The position numbers were made by a program, and so were the translations under genes. The notes beneath the pieces are model-generated. The model searched no databases and was not told the origin of the DNA. It saw only the letters and a program-made list of their open reading frames with translations. Positions 1 through 4,935 of a DNA stretch of 6,104 bases are shown piece by piece. This DNA comes from UMGS1613 sp045636225 (GTDB lineage: Bacteria > Bacillota_I > Bacilli_A > RF39 > UBA660). The stretch lies in assembly GCA_045636225.1 (NCBI GenBank), contig JAZTXB010000008.1, positions 1 to 6,104 of the forward strand, given 5' to 3'. How positions within the stretch are numbered: the first letter of the stretch is position 1; each line of letters starts with the position of its first letter.

Positions 1-610
1 TAATTATGATAATGATGATATGGTAGAGTTAATTAGAAATTCAATTAATGAAAGACATACAATAGATAAAAAAATATTACAAGAGAATGCTAGTAAATAT
101 TATAGATATGATAATATGGGGAAACTTCCTAGTATTATTTATAAAAATCAACCAGAATATTTAAGAAAAGAAAATTTAGATACATCAAATAGAGATAGAA
201 TGATACATTTATTTGAAACAACTAGTCCGTATGATTTTATTAATAGTAAATGTAAGACAGGTAATCCTACTAGTAGTGATTTAGCTATTATTTCATATTT
301 ACTTATAGATTTAAATTTAAAACCAGGAGTAGTTAATGTACTTATTGATTATGTACTAAAAATAAATAATAACAAATTAACAAAAAACTTTATAGAAGTA
401 ATTGCTTCTCAGTGGAGCAAAAGTGGTATTGAAACTGTTGAAGATGCAATGTTACTTGCTGAATCTGAATATAAGAAGAAAAAATCAGTAACACCTAAAA
501 CAGTTAAGAAAGTGTCAGTAAAACCTGATTGGATTAATAAGGAAATAAAAGAAAATACCGCAACAGAGGAAGAAATTAGAGAGTTAGAAGAATATATGAA
601 AAGGAGTTAG
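1..610 (+). CDS. dnaB: DnaB, replication initiation/membrane attachment protein (Bacillus type), 3' part only
   Basis: The reading frame is open from position 2, upstream of the first ATG at 20, so this is the C-terminal part of a longer gene (family members run to roughly 450-470 residues; about 202 are here). Residues are numbered from the ATG at 20. Residues 66-150 carry the DnaD/DnaB-type C-terminal domain: the GVVNVLIDYVL stretch at 103-113, then F124-xxx-I128-xxx-W132, matching the family's YxxxIxxxW signature with Phe for Tyr, then TVEDAM at 139-144. A Lys/Thr/Val-rich linker and an acidic helical tail (about 181-194) follow. In Bacillus this protein binds DNA at the origin, associates with membrane and helps DnaI load the replicative helicase. 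It is not the E. coli DnaB helicase. The stop is two bases before dnaI, whose Shine-Dalgarno lies inside this gene, so the two are co-transcribed and probably translationally coupled. Confidence 0.9.
   Translation, partial: NYDNDDMVELIRNSINERHTIDKKILQENASKYYRYDNMGKLPSIIYKNQPEYLRKENLDTSNRDRMIHLFETTSPYDFINSKCKTGNPTSSDLAIISYLLIDLNLKPGVVNVLIDYVLKINNNKLTKNFIEVIASQWSKSGIETVEDAMLLAESEYKKKKSVTPKTVKKVSVKPDWINKEIKENTATEEEIRELEEYMKRS
601..606 (+). promoter_or_regulatory. Shine-Dalgarno of dnaI inside the 3' end of dnaB
   Basis: AAGGAG sits six bases before the ATG at 613 and overlaps the last codons of dnaB. It fixes the dnaI start and suggests coupled translation of the two helicase-loading proteins. 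Confidence 0.8.
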
Positions 611-612
611 TT

Positions 613-1515
613 ATGCATAATGTACTTGAAAATATAGATGAATTAGAATTAAATAAAATAGATTTAGATACTGAGTATAAAAAAGCTTTAAAAAATCCAA
701 ATTTTAAAGTTATTACTAAAAATCTTAAGTTGAAAGAAGATGAATTAAAAAAATACACATCACTTTTAGAAGAATCTAGTATAGAGTATGAACATTGTCA
801 AAATTGTAAAAACTTACTTGATTGTAAGAATAAAGTAGAAGGTTTTTGTTATTTACCTATAAACAATAATGGTAGTATTACATTTACTTATAGACCATGT
901 AAATATAAAGAAGCTAATATAAATAAAAATAAACATTTAGATAATATTAAGTTTTTTAATACTCCTGAGTATGTAAAAGATGCATGCTTAGATAGTATTT
1001 ATAAAACAGATAAAGATAGATTTCCAACAATTAAATGGCTTATGGATTTTTTAAGAAATTATGAATCTGAAAAAAAAGGTAAAGGACTTTATTTACACGG
1101 AAATTTTGGATGTGGAAAAACATATTTAATAGCTGCTATATTTAATGAACTTGCTAAAAATAATTATAAAAGTAGTATTATATTTTGGCCTGAATTTTTA
1201 AGACAAGCATTCTATGATGATTTTAACTCTAAATTTGAATACGTAAAAAAAGTGCCTTTACTTTTAATAGATGATATAGGCGCTGAAGGATTAACTGCTT
1301 GGAATAGGGATGAAATATTATGTCCTCTTTTACAATATCGAATGGATAACAATTTAACTACATTCTTTACTTCTAATTTAAGTTTAAAAGAACTAGAAAG
1401 TCACTTATCTAATTCTAAAAACGGGGTAGATGAAGTAAAAGCAAAAAGAATTATTTCTAGAATACAACAATTAACAGAAGATTTAGAAATGATAAGTAAA
1501 AATTTAAGAAAATAA
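613..1515 (+). CDS. dnaI: DnaI, primosomal helicase-loader AAA+ ATPase
   Basis: This 300-residue protein is close to the Bacillus length (about 311). It loads the hexameric replicative helicase on origin DNA, together with DnaB and DnaD. The N-terminal helicase-binding domain (about 1-105) has a cysteine cluster: C62, C65, C71, C79, C96. The AAA+ domain follows: Walker A GNFGCGKT at 163-170, Walker B LLLIDDIG at 216-223 with D220 and D221, WNRDE at 230-234, sensor-1 TSN at 253-255, and an arginine-finger region around R279 and R283 in the AKRIISRIQQL stretch. The AAA+ core looks catalytically intact. The start is set by a strong Shine-Dalgarno two codons from the dnaB stop. The gene ends in tandem stops TAA TAG (1513-1518), followed by a strong hairpin. 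In this family, ATPase loaders from DnaC and IstB are relatives, but the cysteine domain and dnaB neighbour make DnaI the secure choice. Confidence 0.95.
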   Translation: MHNVLENIDELELNKIDLDTEYKKALKNPNFKVITKNLKLKEDELKKYTSLLEESSIEYEHCQNCKNLLDCKNKVEGFCYLPINNNGSITFTYRPCKYKEANINKNKHLDNIKFFNTPEYVKDACLDSIYKTDKDRFPTIKWLMDFLRNYESEKKGKGLYLHGNFGCGKTYLIAAIFNELAKNNYKSSIIFWPEFLRQAFYDDFNSKFEYVKKVPLLLIDDIGAEGLTAWNRDEILCPLLQYRMDNNLTTFFTSNLSLKELESHLSNSKNGVDEVKAKRIISRIQQLTEDLEMISKNLRK

Positions 1516-1527
1516 TAGATATATATA

Positions 1528-1554
1528 AAAAAGGACTTTATTATAGTCCTTTTT
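1528..1554. terminator. Bidirectional rho-independent terminator shared by dnaI and sspI
   Basis: A perfect 10-bp inverted repeat pairs AAAAAGGACT (1528-1537) with AGTCCTTTTT (1545-1554) around a 7-base loop. The A and T runs at the ends provide a U tract on either strand, so it can end dnaI on the plus strand and sspI on the minus strand. The sspI stop codon (1541-1543) lies in the loop, and one arm encodes the last residues of SspI. Confidence 0.85.
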
Positions 1555-1744
1555 CTATTGTTCTAAGAATAAATTCTTTATCTTCTTTGTCTGAATTATT
1601 CCAAAGTATTTCAAAAAATACTCCAAGCCCTGGAAGGGTTATTTCTTCTTGATCTTCAATGGATGTTTCAATAGAATCTCTTATATTTTCAATCCCACTG
1701 CCTTCAAAGTTTTTAATAATGCTTTTTCTTATGTCTATATTCAT
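1541..1744 (-). CDS. sspI: SspI, small acid-soluble spore protein
   Basis: The 67-residue product matches the SspI family, whose Bacillus member has about 71 residues. The diagnostic block is EEITLPGLGVFFEILW at 33-48, followed by an acidic helix ending in RTIEKGL, closely paralleling the Bacillus EE..LPGLGV.FE..W...LKTLEGGL pattern as I remember it. The N-terminal MNIDIRKSIIKN also fits. SspI is a minor spore-core protein made in the forespore; it is distinct from the DNA-coating alpha/beta SASPs and its exact job is unclear even in Bacillus. The start is supported by a perfect AGGAGG (1751-1756) six bases upstream. It converges on dnaI and shares its terminator. A terminator of the next minus-strand gene separates the two, so sspI should have its own promoter; a sigma-G-like one is visible. 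This gene is the main evidence that the organism is a spore former. Confidence 0.92.
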   Translation of the reverse strand: MNIDIRKSIIKNFEGSGIENIRDSIETSIEDQEEITLPGLGVFFEILWNNSDKEDKEFILRTIEKGL

Positions 1745-1760
1745 AATATTCCTCCTGTTA

Positions 1761-1789
1761 TATAATGATATAAAAATATATTTTTATAC
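1761..1789 (-). promoter_or_regulatory. Possible forespore sigma-G-type promoter of sspI
   Basis: Reading the minus strand, GTATA (1789-1785) fits the sigma-G -35 pattern GHATR and CATTATA (1767-1761) fits the -10 pattern CATnHTA, with a 17-base spacer. It lies directly after the terminator of the upstream gene. A start site about seven bases past the -10 would fall inside the AGGAGG at 1751-1756, giving a very short leader, which is a caution. A+T-rich DNA also makes chance matches likely. Confidence 0.4.
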
Positions 1790-1812
1790 AAAAAAAGAAA
1801 CAAAGTTTCTTT
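1790..1812 (-). terminator. Rho-independent terminator of the coiled-coil protein gene
   Basis: On the minus strand AAAGAAAC pairs with GTTTCTTT (plus positions 1805-1812 and 1794-1801) over a 3-base loop, followed by a run of seven T (1796-1790). The stem begins inside the TAA stop codon at 1811-1813. The stem is A/T-rich but perfect, and its U tract is long. Confidence 0.7.
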
Positions 1813-2083
1813 ATACCATATAATAGTTAGAATCATTATATTTATTATAATTGTTACTATTATTATTATTCATGTATTGTCTTTCTAACCTAGTTACTCT
1901 TTGTTCTAGTAAATTTAATTGTTGTTCTAAATTATTAATTTGTTGTTCGAATGTATTAGTAGTTATGCCTGTATTAAAATTTGGCATAGCCTGATAATTA
2001 GGGTATCCCATAGGTGGCATCATCATAGGACCACCATATACTGGATAATTCATGTTATTATTACAATTTCTTTTGTCTTTCAT
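1811..2083 (-). CDS. Small Asn/Tyr/Met/Pro-rich coiled-coil protein, possible spore-surface protein
   Basis: I do not recognise a named family for this 90-residue protein. Residues 7-38 are low-complexity (Asn, Met, Pro, Gly, Tyr; for example PMMMPPMGYPNY at 19-30). Residues 45-70 form a textbook coiled coil, with F45, I49, L52, L56, L59, V63, L66 and Y70 at strict 4-3 spacing. The tail (71-90) is Asn/Tyr/Ser-rich. There is no signal peptide or membrane segment, and only one cysteine (C7). The start has AGGAGG four bases upstream (2088-2093). Such composition around a short oligomerising helix is common among spore coat and exosporium proteins, and sspI is next door on the same strand; assigning a coat role is inference from those two facts. 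A cytoplasmic scaffold protein is an alternative. Confidence 0.75.
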   Translation of the reverse strand: MKDKRNCNNNMNYPVYGGPMMMPPMGYPNYQAMPNFNTGITTNTFEQQINNLEQQLNLLEQRVTRLERQYMNNNNSNNYNKYNDSNYYMV

Positions 2084-2100
2084 ATGACCTCCTACATTAA

Positions 2101-2127
2101 ATTATATGCATATTATTTATTATATTA
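2101..2127 (-). promoter_or_regulatory. Possible mother-cell (sigma-E-like) promoter of the coiled-coil gene
   Basis: On the minus strand CATATAAT (2108-2101) matches the sigma-E -10 pattern CATAYANT. TAATATA (2127-2121) matches six of seven positions of KMATATT, but the 12-base spacer is one or two shorter than usual. The -10 ends 17 bases before the ATG. A second CATATTTTA (2137-2129) resembles a sigma-K -10. All are weak calls in this composition. Confidence 0.3.
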
Positions 2128-2135
2128 CTAAAATA

Positions 2136-2144
2136 TGTTATAAT
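2136..2144 (+). promoter_or_regulatory. Extended -10 promoter of trmB
   Basis: TGTTATAAT is a perfect extended -10 (TGn plus TATAAT). The expected -35 position (2116-2121) holds only a poor match, which extended -10 promoters tolerate. The -10 ends 15 bases before the ATG at 2160, so transcription would begin at about 2151, at the first base of the GGTGAG ribosome site. Confidence 0.6.
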
Positions 2145-2159
2145 TAATTTGGTGAGATT

Positions 2160-2786
2160 ATGAGACTTAGAAATGTTAGAGGTTCTAGTGAAATTATAGA
2201 AAATTCATTATATGTAATTAAAAATCCAGAAGAATATAAAGGGAAGTATAATTTATTATTTGGTAATAATAATCCTATTCATATAGAAATAGGTATGGGA
2301 AAAGGAAATTTTATTATTAATATGGCTAAGAAGTATCCTAAAATAAATTTTATAGGGATAGAAAAATTTGATAGTGTACTTGTTAGAGCAATAGAAAAAT
2401 TAGATGAAGATATACCTAATTTAAGATTTATTAGAATGGATGCAACGGATATAGAAAATATATTTTATAAAGAAATTGACACTTTATATTTAAATTTTTC
2501 TGATCCATGGCCAAAGAATAGACACGAACATAGAAGACTTACTAGTGAAAGATTTTTAAGAAGATATGATAATTTATTTAGTAATGAAAAAAATATAATA
2601 ATGAAGACAGATAATAGGAAACTTTTTGAATTTTCTATAATATCATTTACAAATTATAAATATAAAATAGAGGAAATAAGTTTAGATTTATATAATGATG
2701 ATATAAAAGATAATGTAGCAACTGAATATGAAATTAAATTTCATGATAAAGGATTTCCTATATACAAAATAGTAGTAAAAAAATAA
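2160..2786 (+). CDS. trmB: TrmB, tRNA (guanine-N7)-methyltransferase
   Basis: The 208-residue product (family about 210-215) transfers a methyl group from S-adenosylmethionine to N7 of G46 in the variable loop of tRNAs, in the cytoplasm. It carries the full family signature: the N-terminal MRLRN, the SAM-binding IEIGMGKGNF at 42-51 with E43, acidic residue E68 at the end of the next strand, D94 in RMDATD, the hallmark DPWPKNRHEHRRL at 115-127 that binds tRNA and guanine, TDN at 150-152, and TEYEIKF at 188-194. No key residue is missing. The start is the canonical family start and is preceded by GGTGAG at 2151-2156. It is divergent from the coiled-coil gene with 76 bases between start codons. 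No convincing terminator follows, so transcripts may run on into the gene at 2880. In Bacillus, trmB also lies in the same broad chromosomal region as ytxGH, which fits this neighbourhood. Confidence 0.96.
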   Translation: MRLRNVRGSSEIIENSLYVIKNPEEYKGKYNLLFGNNNPIHIEIGMGKGNFIINMAKKYPKINFIGIEKFDSVLVRAIEKLDEDIPNLRFIRMDATDIENIFYKEIDTLYLNFSDPWPKNRHEHRRLTSERFLRRYDNLFSNEKNIIMKTDNRKLFEFSIISFTNYKYKIEEISLDLYNDDIKDNVATEYEIKFHDKGFPIYKIVVKK

Positions 2787-2797
2787 TTATACAAAAT

Positions 2798-2812
2798 ATT
2801 TACAATGTAAAT
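2798..2812. repeat. Perfect 15-base palindrome before the lipoprotein operon
   Basis: ATTTACA (2798-2804) and TGTAAAT (2806-2812) are exact inverted repeats around one central base. The right arm runs into an extended -10-like TGCTATAAT (2812-2820), so a dimeric repressor could sit on that promoter. It lacks a U tract and strong pairs, so it is not a terminator. Chance is a real alternative in A+T-rich DNA. Confidence 0.4.
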
Positions 2813-2820
2813 GCTATAAT
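2812..2820 (+). promoter_or_regulatory. Possible upstream promoter of the lipoprotein operon
   Basis: TGCTATAAT is an extended -10 with no good -35 at the right distance. It would give a leader of about 50 bases before the ATG at 2880 and is overlapped by the palindrome at 2798-2812. Confidence 0.4.
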
Positions 2821-2832
2821 ATATACAAATTA

Positions 2833-2861
2833 TGGAAAAAAAAAGAAATGTTTGTTATAAT
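2833..2861 (+). promoter_or_regulatory. Proximal extended -10 promoter of the lipoprotein operon
   Basis: TGTTATAAT (2853-2861) repeats exactly the nine bases seen before trmB. TGGAAA (2833-2838) matches four of six bases of TTGACA at a 17-base spacing, with a nine-A run across the -35 and spacer. The -10 ends 18 bases before the ATG at 2880, so the start site would be near 2868, just at the AGGAAGGTG ribosome site (2867-2875). Confidence 0.6.
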
Positions 2862-2879
2862 AGGTAAGGAAGGTGTATC

Positions 2880-3500
2880 ATGAAAAAAATTATTATGATA
2901 TTAATGTTAACCTTAGTTTTAACTGGATGTTCAGTAGTTAGAATAGATACTAATAGTATTGATAATATTGTTAGTGTTGTTTTATCTAAAAAAAATAAAC
3001 TATATAATCAAGTTGGACAAGGTTATAAGTATTACTTACCAGGTGGAGTTACTTATATAGATAGTGATGAACTTAATGATATTTTATATTGTAATGGTAA
3101 TTATTATTATTTATATATTGATGCGATTAATTATTATTATCAAACAAATATTGAATATGAAGAAAATAAAGATTTATACTATTCTAAAAAATTTGAAATG
3201 AGTGATGGTTTTGATCATTCGGGTTACTTAGAAATAAAAAAAGTAGATGATTTATATCATATGGAATTTGTATATAATTATGCAAAAATAGAAGCTATTG
3301 TAGAAGAAAAAAATTTAAATGATGCAGTTCTTAATTCGTCATATATATTATCTACAATAAAGTATAATTATAATATTGTTGAACTTATGTTAAATGAAGA
3401 TTATTTTACTAATAAGACTGGTAAATATGATAATTATGGTACAAATGAGGATAGTGGAAAATTTGAATTAGAAAAAGAAAATATAATGGAAGAAGGCTAA
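2880..3500 (+). CDS. Tyrosine-rich lipoprotein of unknown function
   Basis: The 206-residue protein has a type II signal peptide: MKK, a hydrophobic core at 4-14, and lipobox LTGC with C17 as the lipidated residue. The mature protein would be anchored to the outer face of the membrane. The rest is a single unrecognised domain rich in Tyr and Asn, including GQGYKYYLPGGVTYID at 46-61 and a tyrosine-dense stretch around 75-95, then an acidic tail (about 185-206). I see no enzyme motif or solute-binding signature. The start is fixed by AGGAAGGTG just upstream and by the signal peptide. It is first in a cluster with four bases to the next gene, whose ribosome site lies inside its last codons, so it is co-expressed with the YtxG- and YtxH-like membrane proteins. 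A structural or adaptor role at the cell surface is possible but unproven. Confidence 0.85.
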   Translation: MKKIIMILMLTLVLTGCSVVRIDTNSIDNIVSVVLSKKNKLYNQVGQGYKYYLPGGVTYIDSDELNDILYCNGNYYYLYIDAINYYYQTNIEYEENKDLYYSKKFEMSDGFDHSGYLEIKKVDDLYHMEFVYNYAKIEAIVEEKNLNDAVLNSSYILSTIKYNYNIVELMLNEDYFTNKTGKYDNYGTNEDSGKFELEKENIMEEG

Positions 3501-3504
3501 GTTT

Positions 3505-4245
3505 ATGGGATTTTTTGATAAAGTTAAAAATATGTTTACTGAAGAAGTTGAAGATGATGTAAAAGTAGAACAAATAAAGAAAGAAGTTACTCAAGTTTCA
3601 ATAGAAACTCCTAAAATAGATAATTTTGATATATCAGAAGATATTAATATAGATATTGAAGAGAAAGAAGAAGAGAATCTTTCAAGACCTGTATTTTTTG
3701 ATGATAGTGATTTTAAAGACTTAAATATTTTAGAAGAAAAAGAAGAACCAAGATATAATGATAGAGATGTTTATGGCAGAAAAATAGAAACTAGAAAAGA
3801 AGAAACAAAAAAGGTATTTAAACCAACACCAATAATTTCTCCTGTATATGGTATATTAGATAAAAATTACCATAAAGAAGATATTGTTTCTAGAAATGAA
3901 GTTAAAACAACTCCAACAATAATTGAAACTGAACCTTCAATTGATTCAATAAGAAATAAAGCTTATGGAACTTTAGAGGATGAGCTTGAGAATACTTTGT
4001 TTGGAAATAATTCTATTTTATTTAAACAAATGAAACAGGAAGAAGTAAAACCACAGGAACCTGAATTAGAAAAATTAGATGATGATGTACTTACTAATTT
4101 AACAGATGATATTAGTAGGGAGCTTGATGAACTTTTAACGAAAAAAGAGAAGTATTTGGATTCAAATGAAAAAGTTGAGGAAGTAACAGATGATTTGTTA
4201 GATTTTATTGATTCAACGTTATATAGAGATGGAGAGGATTCATAG
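3505..4245 (+). CDS. Acidic, largely disordered protein with an ISPVYGILDKNY motif; function unknown
   Basis: I do not recognise a named family. The 246-residue protein starts with a short amphipathic segment, MGFFDKVKNMF, with F3, F4, V7 and F11 opposed to lysines, like membrane-targeting helices of cytoplasmic division proteins (analogy only). Residues 12-104 are mostly acidic and low-complexity, with an island RPVFFDDSDF at 61-70 and YGRK at 90-93. The centre, FKPTPIISPVYGILDKNY (105-122), is the least acidic, most compact stretch and looks like a conserved docking motif. YGTLEDELENTLF (154-166) and acidic C-terminal helices (about 186-238) follow. There is no signal peptide or membrane span, so it should be cytoplasmic. 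AGAAGG (3491-3496) serves the ATG, and its TAG stop overlaps the next GTG start by one base. Strict coupling to the YtxG-like gene suggests the products act together at the inner membrane face. Confidence 0.85.
   Translation: MGFFDKVKNMFTEEVEDDVKVEQIKKEVTQVSIETPKIDNFDISEDINIDIEEKEEENLSRPVFFDDSDFKDLNILEEKEEPRYNDRDVYGRKIETRKEETKKVFKPTPIISPVYGILDKNYHKEDIVSRNEVKTTPTIIETEPSIDSIRNKAYGTLEDELENTLFGNNSILFKQMKQEEVKPQEPELEKLDDDVLTNLTDDISRELDELLTKKEKYLDSNEKVEEVTDDLLDFIDSTLYRDGEDS
4231..4237 (+). promoter_or_regulatory. Shine-Dalgarno deciding a GTG start
   Basis: GGAGAGG lies seven bases before GTG at 4245. The first in-frame ATG is nine codons later, inside the membrane helix, with no ribosome site, so GTG is preferred. 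Confidence 0.7.
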
Positions 4246-4532
4246 TGACAGTTAATTTAAATGATGCATTAATGGTTGTACTTATTTTTGCTTTAATAAT
4301 TTTAGTAATAATTTTTATTGTTTTAGGAATAAAATTAATAAGGACATTAAAAAAGGTCAATGAGGTAATTGATGATGTAAATTTAAAAATGAATAAAGTT
4401 AATGGTGTTTTTGATATTATAGATAAAACCACTGATTATGCATCATCAATAAGTGATAAAATAATAGGGTCTTTGTCCAAGTTTGTTAATCATTTGTTTT
4501 TTAAAAAGAAAGGTAGCGATGATGATGAGTAA
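4245..4532 (+). CDS. YtxG/DUF948-like single-pass membrane protein
   Basis: The 95-residue protein has one strong membrane helix at 8-30 and then a Lys/Asn/Val/Asp-rich amphipathic region (33-62) with a coiled-coil-like V/I/L spacing, typical of DUF948 proteins such as Bacillus YtxG (about 140 residues; this one is shorter). The tail is basic then acidic (FFKKKGSDDDE). Positive residues after the helix suggest a cytoplasmic C-terminus. The next gene encodes a YtxH-family protein, the same order as ytxG-ytxH in Bacillus, which is the main support for the call, since the sequence itself is simple. It begins with GTG overlapping the upstream TAG and overlaps the next gene by up to 14 bases, so four genes are translated as a relay. 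The molecular role of the family is not established; a general stress or envelope role is inferred from Bacillus. Confidence 0.8.
   Translation: MTVNLNDALMVVLIFALIILVIIFIVLGIKLIRTLKKVNEVIDDVNLKMNKVNGVFDIIDKTTDYASSISDKIIGSLSKFVNHLFFKKKGSDDDE
4508..4513 (+). promoter_or_regulatory. Shine-Dalgarno before a triple ATG
   Basis: GAAAGG precedes three consecutive in-frame ATG codons at 4519, 4522 and 4525. Spacing is five, eight and eleven bases, so 4519 and 4522 are the likely initiators. An earlier in-frame ATG at 4483 lacks a ribosome site and would put a hydrophobic stretch ahead of the family N-terminus. Confidence 0.6.
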
Positions 4533-4935
4533 GAAAAAAGGTGGATTAGGAAAATTTTTATTAGGTGCTGGTATAGGCGTTGGTTTAGGGATGTTATTTA
4601 CTAGTAAAACAGGAAAAGAAAATAGAAAAATATTAAAAGAGAAACTTGATGAATTTGTCGAAAATATTAAATCGATAGATTCTGAAGAGGTTAAGAAAAA
4701 TGTTGAAAATAAAATAAAAGAAATTAAGAATGAACTTTCTGATTTAGATAAAGAGAAAGCTATTAAGTTAGCTAAGAAAAAAGCTGAACAAATAAAAGAA
4801 AAAGCAGAAGAATTAGTTGCTTATGTAGTAGAAAAAGGAACTCCTGTTTTAGAAAAATCAGCAATGGTAGTAAAAGAAAAAGCCATTATTGTAACTAAAG
4901 ATATATTAAAAAAACTAGAACAAGAAGAAAAATAA
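4519..4935 (+). CDS. YtxH-family membrane protein
   Basis: From the first of three tandem ATGs the product has 138 residues (Bacillus YtxH about 150). The YtxH signature is clear: a basic N-terminus (SKKKGG), then a glycine-zipper membrane helix at about 12-27 with GAGIGVGLGM (16-25), then TSKTGKENRK (28-37) at the membrane exit. The rest (38-138) is charged Lys/Glu-rich amphipathic helix with near-repeats such as AKKKAEQIKEKAEELV (85-100), likely a long coil on the cytoplasmic side. There is no enzyme motif. The family is associated with stress-induced membrane proteins and gas-vesicle-like annotation, but its function is not known. It overlaps the YtxG-like gene and is the last of the cluster; a hairpin spans its stop codon. 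The run of acid-base repeats resembles late-embryogenesis-type proteins, which may be only a composition effect. Confidence 0.88.
   Translation: MMMSKKKGGLGKFLLGAGIGVGLGMLFTSKTGKENRKILKEKLDEFVENIKSIDSEEVKKNVENKIKEIKNELSDLDKEKAIKLAKKKAEQIKEKAEELVAYVVEKGTPVLEKSAMVVKEKAIIVTKDILKKLEQEEK

Noticed and set aside
576..758. Minus-strand open frame of 60 codons across the dnaB/dnaI junction
   Set aside because: Lies opposite two well-supported genes, has no ribosome site, and its Phe/Ser/Leu-rich product is what antisense of Lys/Glu-rich coding gives.
1070..1077. Run of eight A in dnaI as a possible slippage or frameshift site
   Set aside because: The frame is intact with AAA+ motifs on both sides, no alternative product is evident, and such runs are common in this composition.
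1940..2131. Plus-strand open frame of 63 codons
   Set aside because: Antisense to the coiled-coil gene, which has a strong ribosome site and terminator; the composition of this frame is unlike a real protein.
2798..2812. The palindrome as a trmB terminator
   Set aside because: It has a one-base centre, only one G-C pair per arm side and no U tract.
3409..3594. Minus-strand open frame of 61 codons
   Set aside because: Antisense to the lipoprotein and acidic-protein genes; Phe/Tyr/His-rich mirror of acidic codons.
4205..4432. Minus-strand open frame of 75 codons
   Set aside because: Antisense to the YtxG-like gene, with no ribosome site at its start.
4483..4518. Upstream ATG start for the YtxH-family gene
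   Set aside because: It has no ribosome site and would add 12 codons that only mirror the YtxG-like frame; the GAAAGG at 4508 points to the ATGs at 4519-4525.
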